A stretch of 64,000 bases of DNA from Breviolum minutum Mf 1.05b.01 (lineage: Eukaryota; Sar; Dinophyceae; Suessiales; Symbiodiniaceae), in contig DF241601.1 in assembly GCA_000507305.1 (NCBI GenBank), forward strand, positions 1-64,000, written 5' to 3'. The stretch's first letter is position 1. Each line of letters opens with the position of its first letter. The notes beneath the pieces are model-generated. The model was not told the DNA's origin, did no database searches, and was given only the letters and a program-made list of their open reading frames with translations. Positions 30,474 through 42,200 of this stretch are shown here, in pieces. The position numbers were made by a program, and so were the translations under genes.

Positions 30474-30575
30474 CTAGTTGGTGGTTGAACCAACCCATTT
30501 AAGAAAATACGAGTCAAAATGGAAATCTTCCCAAAATAGGGGTGAACATAAAAAATGTTTGAAACCACCTCCTAG
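30474..30575. mobile_element. MITE family C, copy
   Basis: Left CTAGTTGGTGGTTGAACCAA, right GTTTGAAACCACCTCCTAG, with interior CCCAAAATAGGGGTGAACAT. Confidence 0.72.
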
Positions 30576-30649
30576 TTATGTTTCTTTATGGATGGTGTCA
30601 GAATCCATAAGAAAGAGAACGTTGTATCATTGATCTGTATCAAACAACC

Positions 30650-32923
30650 AACAGATCAATTGAAAAAAATGGGCCTCCACTGGAAAGTGCTCTTGCCAGC
30701 CATCCGGAAAATAAACATCACCTTCCACATCCTGATCGATCAACCCACGATGGACGGTCCAATCTCAAGGTCCATGCGATGATTTGGTGCGGGTGCTGTG
30801 TTGCGCCAATTTTGCATCTTCTTAAATGAGTGTAGGTTGGACCAATTTGGGAATCACAAGTGTACCCAAACCCTTCTGATCTTAGAATGATGAAGGAATA
30901 TGAACAGCTAGGAACTAATGTCGCAAATGTGTTGGCAGATTCTCACATCCTGCAGGTCTTATGAAATGAATTGAAATAACTTCAAAAATATCCTTGGGTC
31001 TTTGGAATAGCTCAGCTGTTTTCTGTTCAAGGAACTGCGTGAACGTGGGTGGCCCAAAACTCATCTGCCACTTTAAAGGACTCACGGTAAACATCTGTTC
31101 CTCCCAATATCCAAATGTTCTTGGCATCTTCAGCCTCTTTAGCCGCCTGCAAAAAATGCTTGTCAAGCTGAAGTCGCAGGTTATGGGTGCAAAAAGCGAC
31201 AGTTTTTGGATTTTTATCTCCAAACAAAAGGGGATGAAAATGAAGACAACTTGATTGCTGAAAACACCAGCATAAAACTATACATGTTCATCCACAAGCC
31301 ATTGGTCATCTTCGTTGGCAATCAATCCGGCAACATCTTGGGTCAATCCAACATTGCCTCTCATACAGTGATTCCAGAAATGGCTGATGAAACCCCTTAC
31401 TAGTTGGTGGTTGAACCAACCCATTTTTGAAAAATATGTAACCGTCAAATTGGGAATCATTTCCCCAATTTTCGGGGTGAACATAAAAACATCTTGGAGA
31501 AAACCACCACCTATAGATTATGTCGGTTGGTTTCCCCTTGTTTCACTTTAAATCATCCATCTTCACTTGCCCCATCCCTGCCAGCATGACTCGGCCTTGA
31601 TAGCCTCATCCAGCGAGTGTTTCACCAGGGCATCGGGATATGCCAAGTCCTTCTTGGTCGAAAGGACGATGTGCATACCTTCCATGGAATTTTCACGGGA
31701 AGACATGGGGAATTCCCAACGTATTAATCTTGTGAACCAATGGAAAAGAAAGATTATATACTCAAGTACTCAAAACGTACTTTGACAAAGGAGACATGAT
31801 GAGACATGATCAACAGGGACAAACCATTCTTGAAGTGATTTCTTGATAGCATCATCAAATATATCTAAATATGATCCATATAATATAAGTACATATATCA
31901 TCATAACATATCTTAATTGGATCATCTTAATGCATCTTGTAAATCCATATCGGCACTCCTTCTTCGGACCTTGTATCCTCTTGCTAAACTAAGTCCCAAA
32001 GTACTGGAGCCAGGCATAGCTTCCCCGAGCTCTTCATAGCATCGACGCCCAGAAATGCAAATGCCACCCTTCACGCTTGCGACGAAATACTTCCAGTCCT
32101 GGATTTGGATGTCCCCAAGAATCCCAGAGGATGATAACATGGAGGGTGAAAATAACATCAACCTTTCAAAAAAGGGGCCCCAATAATAAGCAACGAATCA
32201 ATCAACATGTTTTACCTCCACTAAGAAATCCATGGGATCTCAAGTCACTGGTGGTTTTTGGAGATCCCTTCCGCACCCTGCGTTTTTTTTTCGGAGCCAA
32301 ATTCCTGCAGGATGAAGGGTCCAATGATTCTTGAGGTTGAATATTTTTTGAAGAATCTTTCGATTGTACCACCCGGAAAGGATCGATGGCGATCGCCACT
32401 CCCATTGGGAAATTGTTTGATCATGGCCCCGAAACAATTTTCGCCACCTTTTGGGGGTGGCTAGCCAGTTACTTTCACTACGCTGTACTTATGTTTCATG
32501 TATTTCATTCAATTACTGATTAGCAACCCCTGGAAGATACAAACAAAACAAAAACTCATTAAAATAAAAGAACGGAAGATACAAAAAAACCCAAAAATAA
32601 TCCCTGTTACAACCTATTCTACAACCCGGCCTCGATAAATGATACATAAATTCTAGTACACGTATTCTAACTGTTTCGACTCATCCATACTCGAAAAGTA
32701 AATCAAACAAACTTTGTTGAATGATGTTGATTGAGGTTGATTGTATCTAGAAAATATACTGCACATATAACTTGACTAAATCATGTTTTGATCACTTTTG
32801 ATCCTCTCCATCTCTGCTGTCAATTTGGAGGTCCTCAGGGATAGACCATGGTAGCTTGCCATCCTTTCCCATGACTTCATTGCGGGCCATGGCAGCAATC
32901 ATCCGGACAGTGGATCCGGACAT
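30650..32923 (-). CDS. Dihydrofolate reductase, five exons
   Basis: DHFR reduces dihydrofolate to tetrahydrofolate with NADPH, for thymidylate, purine and glycine synthesis. Exons: about 32822-32923 (MSGSTVRMIAAMARNEVMGK, then DGKLPWSIPEDLQ with the LPW loop and the acidic active-site residue); 32005-32098 (DWKYFVASVKGGICISGRRC, then YEELGEAMPGSS, holding the NADPH-binding 'GR' turn); 31596-31678 (MHIVLSTKKDLAYPDALVKH, then SLDEAIK); 31036-31146 (NIWILGGTDVYRESF, the GG motif, then WATHVHA); and about 30650-30731 (DVEGDVYFPDGWQEHFPVEA). The exons join in frame, using a GC donor at 31596 and a probably non-canonical (GA-type) donor after exon 1. The start ATG at 32923 is the natural DHFR length, but an upstream exon is possible. 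Confidence 0.88.
31400..31516. mobile_element. MITE family C, copy
   Basis: Left CTAGTTGGTGGTTGAACCAA, right AACCACCACCTATAG. It lies between DHFR exons 3 and 4. Confidence 0.75.
32366..32486. mobile_element. MITE family F, copy
   Basis: Left GTACCACCCGGAAAGGATCG, right AGTTACTTTCACTACGCTGT, interior TTTGATCATGGCCCC. Confidence 0.6.
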
Positions 32924-33099
32924 GATACCCTCCTACAGTAATCAATAAGAATCCCTGGTTTTTGGAAACTGCATGATCCAGAACTTCCAAGCTGCACTTG
33001 AAGCTCCTGGTCAAAAGGCCTTGATGTTTTCTACTTTTCTTTAGGGGGTATTGTTTCGTTGCTTTTTGATAGCTGCTGATGTGAATCCATGTAAACACT

Positions 33100-33262
33100 G
33101 ATGCATCTGCGGGACACATGCGATTACTAAGTTCTGGAACATGTCCATCTTCAGGTGGGCTTCAATTCCTTCACATGCGCTCCGTTGGACCATCGTTTGA
33201 AGCTTCAGGTGCATCAGGCCATCATACAAATGATTGACAGCATCCATATCCCATATAGGATC
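33100..33262 (-). CDS. Exon of unrecognised protein upstream of DHFR
   Basis: Encodes MDAVNHLYDGLMHLKLQTMV, then QRSACEGIEAHLKMDMFQNL, and ends at a GTAATC donor. It may be the last part of the methyltransferase gene above, a 5' exon of the DHFR gene, or a small separate gene. No motif recognised. Confidence 0.4.
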
Positions 33263-33350
33263 CATGTATTACAGTGCAGTATATTTACCCACACTTACCT
33301 TAAACATCAACCAAATGTAGGTAAACAACCATACATGGATGGTATGGATA
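33249..33350. mobile_element. MITE family B, diverged copy
   Basis: Left CCCATATAGGATCCATGTAT, interior AAATGTAGGTAAAC, right CATACATGGATGGTATGG. Confidence 0.45.
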
Positions 33351-34184
33351 TGGAATGTTTGGCCAAAACGTCAAATAAACAAATGATATACCTGTACCTG
33401 GAACCTAAACGCGACCGACCCTTCTTTTCATCGGAAACAAACTTGTTTTGGAGGGTTGCAACCCCAAAAATAGAGGATATTCACAGGTTCCAGGTATGTA
33501 ATATAAAACATAATATATGTAGCATATTGTAGCATACATAAGTCATAAGTCATAAGTCTGATACTTCACCAAACTGGATGTCCTAAAAATCAGGAAGTGA
33601 TGGTTCAAGTGCTCCTGGAACCGAGCTCTCCAGCTTTCAAAATGGGCTCCCAACCACAACACCGGACCTACCTCCACGTTAATGATGCAAACGATAATGC
33701 CACCTTAAACAACATGGGAGCCAAGCTGACAGCTCACCAGTATATATAGTTTAGTCAACATGTTTAGTCCTTGCATGTAACTTGTTCTCGTTCTGCACCC
33801 TGACATTTGCCAAAAAAGAAAGGCTATCTTACATGTACACTGTACACTGTAAGGGCAAAAACACAACTGAAAATAAATTCAGAATTCAAATGACATCCTT
33901 CAGTAGCCAGGAAGTGTCCCATGTGTTCCAGTGTTGCCGAGTAGCAAAAGCATTGCCGCAGCCACATGCACCTTATAGGGATGCGCAAGCATCAGGGACG
34001 ACAAAACAAGTCAAAGATCTTCAAAGATACTCAATCCCTAAAACTATTTACCATAGTTGATGTGTACAACCATGCTTTTTGTGCACTTTTTAGTTAATGA
34101 ACCATTTGAAATCAAGTTGATGATGCAAGTTCACCATCTTCATTAGCAAAACACCACGTCATGGAAAAACAACAAAACCATGGA

Positions 34185-34250
34185 AGTCTTCGGAATCGCC
34201 TGAGACCCCCAGACGTTCAAGGAGCCCGTTCGTCCTTGGAGAGGCAACTC
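34185..34250 (-). CDS. SpoU methyltransferase motif 3 exon
   Basis: After a CCTAAG|G acceptor the exon encodes ELPLQGRTGSLNVWGSQAI. This matches the SAM-binding knot motif 'veiPq.G...SLNV..s.ai' of SpoU/TrmH enzymes. The SLN core is intact. Confidence 0.75.
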
Positions 34251-37200
34251 CTTAGGTTTCAAACTTCACCCTCCACATCTATATCTCACATTATGGATCC
34301 ATGGAAAAATGGTATATGGATGTTTCCGAAATAGTGGGGTTTTCCCCCCCAAATCATCCATGGATTGACAGGGTTTTCCGTTATTTTCACCATCCATTTT
34401 GGGATACCCCTATTTCTGGAAACACCCATATTTACCCACATGATAAGCCATACAATATCAACCATCCATGTATAGGTAAATATACCATTTTCCCATGGAT
34501 GGTATGGGAATGGCATATACCATGTAGGTAAATGTAGGTCAATATTTATGGTAAATGGCATACATGGATTTTTATGGTAAATGTAGGTAAATATACAATC
34601 GTCCCATGGATCCGTAATGGGTCTGGAAGAAACACTAAAACCTTGCTGGACAATTGCCTGTAAAATCTCCAGTGCTTACAAAAACTTGACTAAGAGCAGC
34701 TTCAGATCAACTCACAACAGATCAAGCAAAATTAAGTCACCCAACAAACTTCTGGGGTTTTGTCAGATATTCAAGTAAACTGGTAAACCTTTCCACAGAA
34801 CCAAACATGTCTTCAACAAATTCGTTCTTCCTTAAACCAAAACTTCCACCTTGAGCATCCATACGATGCAACGATCCACAAGGCCACTTTGCAATAGCCA
34901 AGCGGGCAAGCCTTCCTGGAGTCATCACTCTCATGGATCTTTGTGTGAAATACAAACAAGGAATTCAAGGTACAAACAATCAAATCTTGCTTGTAAAATC
35001 ACACCAAATTATGCAGAACATCTTGAAATTCACGAGTTTCTGCTGCTTTTTCCTTCATAATCTTTGAATAAAATCTACATATATATATATATTTCAATCT
35101 CCATCTGCCTGTTCACTGCCCAAAAGCAGCACAAACTTCTTTGGAAGGCATAAGTTCACCTGTTCCAAGGGTCGAAAGATGTGCAAATCTTGGATCTGAG
35201 TGGCCTAGTAGATAGCCTAAAGGGCAGAGTTTTCAGAGAAAGACTAGTTGATGTTTAAAACGTTGGGTTGTTTTCTAGTTAAAGTACGTTTCAACCCCAT
35301 TTGAAAACTATGCTCATCAAATTGGATCGCTTCCCCAGGTAGGGGTGAAAAGAACAAATGTTTGAAACCACCACTTAGATTACAGATTTTTCTTGGGCAG
35401 CTTTCCTTAACAGTAATCTCCAAACCAGAATAATTCAACATGTTGAATTTCTACATTGTCACGAAGTTCCATACAATTCACCTGTTTCCCATTGGTCATC
35501 TCGAACACACTGTGTTGGATTCTGTCCCATCTCTTTTTTTCGGAAAAGGTATGGGAAACTCTGGCAACAAAAACTCCAACAGAATTCAAGTTCCTCTCAC
35601 TCTAAGTTTACAAAAAAACATCCAACAAAAACACACTCCCAGTTTCTTTTCTTCCAAAACCTTCCCAACTGAAAACCTGCAGCATTTCTGATGAAGATGT
35701 TTGTTCCAAGGCTATGACCTTGTTGACACGTGGATGGTTTCCCCGGGTTTCGTCAGGTTCCAAGGTTCCAAGGTAGCATGGATTCATCGGGAAGTCATGT
35801 CAGTTTAGAAGTTAGCCTGCCCCCCAGGGTGCCAAGTGGTTCCTAAACAGTGTCAATTCAGGGTCGTATTTGGCACCCCTTGGAAGGTGCTAGTATAAAT
35901 TGATATAAATTGTACAAGTATTTTGGATTTGCAAATCCAAGTTGATGAAAACCAAGAGCTCTGAAACAAAATGCCATCGAGGTGGCTTGACGTCCTGCAC
36001 ATCGATGCTCCCGAAGGAAGGCTAAGAGTCGAGGACCACAGGGCACCGAGGACAAACCTCACCATTTCACGGCTGATGGCATGAAATGACGATGACAACC
36101 CACCAACCCACCGATCCCTGAGGGACCCAACGAACAGCTTTGTCCTGGGTAATCAGGGTGACTTCCAGAACTGCGCTTGTGATTTGAATGGAATTGACTC
36201 ATTGACCACGAAAAATGCTACTTCAACATAATGATATGCTGCAAGTCCAAGGGCCAAACAGCAGCAACAACCATCTTTTGGAAGGTCGCTTCTTGGAGCA
36301 CCTCAAGGTGAAACAGCTCTAAACTTCTGTTGATTCAATTTTCATGTAAAAAAACCCAGCACCTTGTCGTTGCGGAGTGCAACTTCCACACGACCTGGGG
36401 AAGTGATTGATGCTTCAAACTCGCACATAAACCCATTACGGATCCATGGTTGCCTGGTACATTTATATACCTAAAATCAAACATTCATGATAGGTAAATA
36501 TGCAATCATCCCCTGGATCCTCAATGGGAAATGCCCAATTTTAGAAGCCAAAAAGTCTATGGATTGATAGCATAAATGTGTGCCAGCCCATAACCTGGGC
36601 ACAAGTTTTCTTTCACAACTTGAAGGCAATTGATACCTTAAAACCATCCAAAATTCCCACAGGGATGTATATTATGGATTTACTCTACATGGAAAACCCC
36701 CCAAAAATCAAGTTGAAATCATTTAGGAGCTAAACAAATAAGATCAATATATCTAAATCAACATCTAAGATCATGAATCATTCAACTCCTTGGACCTCAA
36801 AACATCTAACAAAACTATGTTCATAGTCATGCCGGGTGCCCCTACTACCCAACAACGCCTCTGATGTTCGGACCAATCCTGCCATGTTGGGAACCTTATG
36901 TCTTCGGAAACGCTTGCCGTGATGGCTCAGAAATCCGGCGAAACACCAAAAGGTGACAAAGTGGAATATGAGATGATACAGCACTGCACAATCTAAGCAA
37001 CCATAACATATATATCCATGTTACACATTGTTGTATGATGTATCATATTATATACATGATAGCCTTACAGGTCCTTTTTACGGATTGCTACCTCAAGGCA
37101 GGTAAATATTTTCCACTATCCCTCAAGACTGACTGATGCTTTGAACAAATAAGGGAATGAATCCCATTGATCATACCCAACTACATCCAACTCCCTGTAA

Positions 37201-39237
37201 AATACAATTGGTGTCATTGATTTTTTCATTTTTCCAACTCAACACCAACCACTTTCTGTTTGTTATCCAAAATACACGATTCTCTCCAGCGAAACTCTTC
37301 GTTTTTGGCCCAAAACCAAACCAAGGTTTGGACATTGTCAACCAGCGATGCACAAACCACCACATCAATTTCCTCAAGGTTGCCTGGCTTCAGGGTGAAA
37401 CACCTTGAAGAGGGTTTTCGGTCGAGGAGTTGGAAAAAAATCAGATGGTCGAATGGTCACAGAAGCAACCTTCTTTTTAGGGATGTTCGGACTTTCCGGC
37501 AGGGAATTCAAGTTATTTCGAGGACATGTATCTCTGTTGAGCATTTAATCTTGAAGTGTCTATAGTCATCCCAGTTGAGATACATAAGTTGATTGAATGG
37601 AGGTCACTCCCACATTCCCAACATATATTGAAAGGCACAGCAACCTGGTCACAGCGCCATCCTATCAAATCGAGTAACCCAAACCTTGTACCTGTCGGTC
37701 TGGTCTCCGTTGTAGGCCCCCTGACCGGTAGCCAGGATTCAGTACTTCATGTCCAAGAAACTGTGAATCAATCAGATTGAGAGTCTGATTCGGTACTGCC
37801 AGTCAATCAAAGTTGGAAAATCTGATTCGGCAAAATCAATCCAATCAAATTTAGAAACCGCCAGGATTCGGTACTCAAATTGAGAGTCCTGATTTTGCCA
37901 TCTAAGGCGTCTCAATCCAAATCAATCTACAGTACAAATTACGTATGATTACGTCAATTCCAGTAGGGAGCCTCAAGATTCATTAGTTTCCTGCTAAACA
38001 GGTGACTAAGAGGATTTCGGGGGTTCCTTATTGAATACTTATTTTGAGATATTTTGAGACATCCTCATCTCAGTCTATAACTCTTGAATGCAAACTCGAA
38101 ACAAACAGTTGTGCACCTTCACTGGGCTCCCCGCCAGGCACATGTTCTAGCCTGGGCACCCATGATGCTACTATGGCACCCATGATGCTTGACAACTAAT
38201 TTTACATCCATTGCAGACTTTCGAGTCGGAACAGTTTCCCAAATCAGAGAAATCATTTCTGGAAATTGTTGTCGTATGGCTGTGTGTCCAATTTTTTTCC
38301 GGATCCCAAAATTATCCAAACTACACCTGAAATTTCGAATCACCTGGAAATGCAAATCATGTTTAAACGATCATTTTACCACAAAACCACCTGGAATGGT
38401 TCATTTTTAAGCATTTTATCTGGAAAGCGCCTGTACATTTGTCATTTTGAAATATACCATGATTTGAGCTCAGTGCTCTTTGGGTGACCAAAAGTCTCCG
38501 GCCACCTGAGCGGTTCCGTTTCGGGTTCCGGTTCAGGTGACATTTACCGTTTTGGGGTGCCAAATTGACGTCACCATAATTCACCCAATGATATGTGTAC
38601 TTGGAGTCACAAGTACAAGTGCCAAAGATCAATCGCCATCTCAACCACATTGATTACGAGTCACTATTGGCTCATACTTGAAGAATTCGACATGAATTCA
38701 CCATTTGAAAAAAAATGAGATCCCAGGTGCTCTAACAGTACATAGAAAGCAATACCCTCCCTGAAATTAACATAGTACCTGAAAATAGGCCATCCCAAAA
38801 GGAAAATACTATATATTCAAACCATCCATTTTCAGGGGCTATATTAGTTTCAGGGGTAATACCTGAATATCCAATTGTAGTAGCATGCAGAAATATGCAA
38901 ATCTGCCAATCTCTTCACCTGCAAATTCCCATGGAAAACCGCCTGCTTCGAAGCGTTGGCTACCAGGACGTCCAAAGGACGAGAAGGTTTCACGATGGAC
39001 CAGCAACCGCTGATCCATTCCTAAGGGATTCGAAGGACATGTGCTTAAGTGTGAAAAAATGACAACCACAGTAAACCCTGAGTTCAATGTTGCTTAAACA
39101 TGTTTGAATCTTCATGAAATCTTATAAATAACATTACGTATACGTACATTATACTTAACACGCATTTGAAATATTCCAATCAAACAAACTGGACCTTTCA
39201 GTGAAATCATGTTAAATCCATTTCAAATCCCATTGCA

Positions 39238-39284
<47 letters not shown>

Positions 39285-42200
39285 GCATCATCATATGTTT
39301 GCAACTTCCACTGCCTGCGACTAGGAATCATCCATCTTCACTCTTGCACGAAGCTTCTTGAAGACCGAGGCATATCTCACCTACGATCGCAAGCCAAAAC
39401 CGCATGTGTTTGATGTACTTGTCATGTCTTCTCAGATCAAATGTCAAATCAATCAACATGACGATACATCAACACGCAAACTAAAATAACAAGAAGATAA
39501 GAAGGATCGCCACAAAACTGACTTCACTCATGATTTACACGATTTATATCCCGTTTTGTTGCTTTCCCCCCTGGTCTTTGCCTGGCATTGTAGTGCTTCC
39601 AAATACCAACCAGGTGTTTCAAGAAACGGAGGGTTCATCTCCATCACATGAAACAATGTAAGGGATGCTAAAAGTCGTGGACCATGGACGTAGGAAGTGC
39701 TCCAACCGACCATTGTAGCTAAGAGATCTCGTTGGGTACCATGAAGACCCATGGTACCACCACGGATTGGTTGACCTTTACCAGGATGCAGTAAGAGTTG
39801 TGCAGCTACTGCTAGGCAGTTGGTGGCAAAAGCTTCTGGTAACTCCACATCCTTCAAAAAACCGACCAAGGTAGTTACCTGCTCCTCTGATTCAAATATA
39901 GCTTTGGCCCAAACATTTTGTACCAAAACACGTGTAGCAGGAAGCAATGATCCTGATCTTAATGCTTCAATAGCTACCTCTGCAGCTTTCTCTGCATTTT
40001 CAGCTGTCAAAAGGCTTCCCAATGATAACCAAAAACGTAAATGTTGTCCATGGGCTTCACCATGTGGTGATCCTTCAACTGGAAGAGATGTCTTCATTTC
40101 CAGCAACTTTTGTAGAACTTTTCCTTTCTGTTCTGCCGTTAAGTCAGCTCTACACAGCTTTATGGCTGGATGATCTTCTGCTAATGGCCGTGCATCTCGA
40201 GCAGCACCACGGACTGCCAGTAGTGCTAAATGATCTAGATTTCCCAGTTGAAGAAGCTGAGTGGCAAGATTACTGCAAAGGCTGGAAGACGAGAGAATAT
40301 CTTGCAGAACCTGCGTCTCTTTGATTTGGATCGACTTTAACTTTTCAAAAAAACCCATGGATGGTAAGCACAGGTTACCACATGAAATATACAAAATACC
40401 CCTTATATTCACCCACAACTTCAACATTTAAATTGAAAACTAAACAATCAAACTGCTGGTGCTGGTTGTTTTGAGATTCATTTTTTCGAAATATAAATAA
40501 TTCCCCTTTTTACTTACGAAAAAAATCCAATTTCCAAAAAATCACCTCCTGAGAGGCATCGTTTCGTAGTAGTCGTGCAGCTGGAGCCAAAGCACCTTTC
40601 CTTGGTCGATTTTTCTTCGGGGCAAGCCTTTCCCGTGGGTTGGAGTTGTCGATGGAAGAAATCCCAAACGTAACATCAACCACTTGGCATTGGGATGTAT
40701 ACCTGATGGTGCTAAAACCCTGTAAATAATGGTATATTAAAATGTCTAGTATATATAAATATATATATAAACTACCAAGCTCAACTGGTTATAGTTTTCC
40801 AGATTTCTGAACCATCAACAGTACCGGCGTTGAAATTTGCAAACTCAACTCCGCGATGAGGATATGTTTTTCTACTTTTTAGCCAACGCGACACTATATA
40901 TTGTCATGGCCGCGTATATAAGCGTTCTTTTCAACACACCAGACGCATCTCTCCTATCACCAGCGTGCGAAGCGTCCTAGGCAACACGACATCGGCCTCT
41001 GCCAATCTTCTACCCATGCTACTACTGACGAAAGTCAAATAGTGAAGGCCTTCTGGCCATGTCACATTGTCCAGGTTCTGATTGAACTTTCTTCCAAAAG
41101 TCAAACTTTGAAGGCCTGCTGGCCATGTCAGCTTGTCCAGGTTCTGATTGAAGTGCAAACCAAATGTCAGGCTTTGAAGGCCTGCTGGCCATGTCACCTT
41201 GTCCAGGNTGGGCAAATTGTGCAGCAAGGCAGGCATGTTGTCACTAACCTCTGTCATTTCTGCAATCCCATCTAATGAGAACTCTTCATCCTCAACGTTG
41301 CATCTGTGGGCCAAACGAAAGGCAGCAAGCAAATTGACGGGTATGTAGGTAGCCGAGACCTGCGCCTGTTTACTCGGAAATCCTTGTTGTTGCAGACTTT
41401 TATGCAGCACAAGCTTTGAGGTATTGTGGGATAACACCAGCTTGCGACCTGGTTTAAGTGGAAGTTTGTCCAAAATATTCTTCCACAACTCACGACCAAG
41501 CATGGAGTGTGCCACATTCAATGTCAACATGCATTCGCCACTGATGCTTAGCACCTCAATCTCTAAAAGTCCTTCTCCGAAGCCACCACTGGCACTACCA
41601 TGGATGTCATCGATGCGGCGACGCTTGCTTTGCCCCATAGGCACTGCCATGACTTGGTATCGCAATTTAGTATGAAATACAGCAACACAAAGAGCATACA
41701 TAAGTGAGCTCTTGCATTTTCATGCATTTTCACCATTTTTTCACCATGTGTTGGATTCAAACATTGCATATTTGTAATTAAACAACATGTATATGCATAC
41801 ATACATATCGAATTTATCTTTCATATTCATAGTCTTATCCATTGATATCGACTCTCTTAATATGTATAATAATGTCTCTCATGTTACTGTATGCGTCATA
41901 AACATTCATAAGAAAACCAGTTTCAATTGCATGATGTCTTCCATATATTGCCCCTAGTGTCCGATGAATTTGATCCTATGTCAACGGGGAGGAGTTCCTT
42001 GTCGCTCACGGAGAGGAGAAAAACAAATGGCATGCGGAATTCACCGAAAAGTGGCCCCAAAGGTGGCTATGATTCTCTTGTGGGATTTTTGTTCGCCTTA
42101 AGACTTCTGGATAGTATTCCGAAATTTCAATAACTTCAGTGATATATATGCATAGATTACATATCATAATCTAATACACCAATATACGATGTATATCTCT

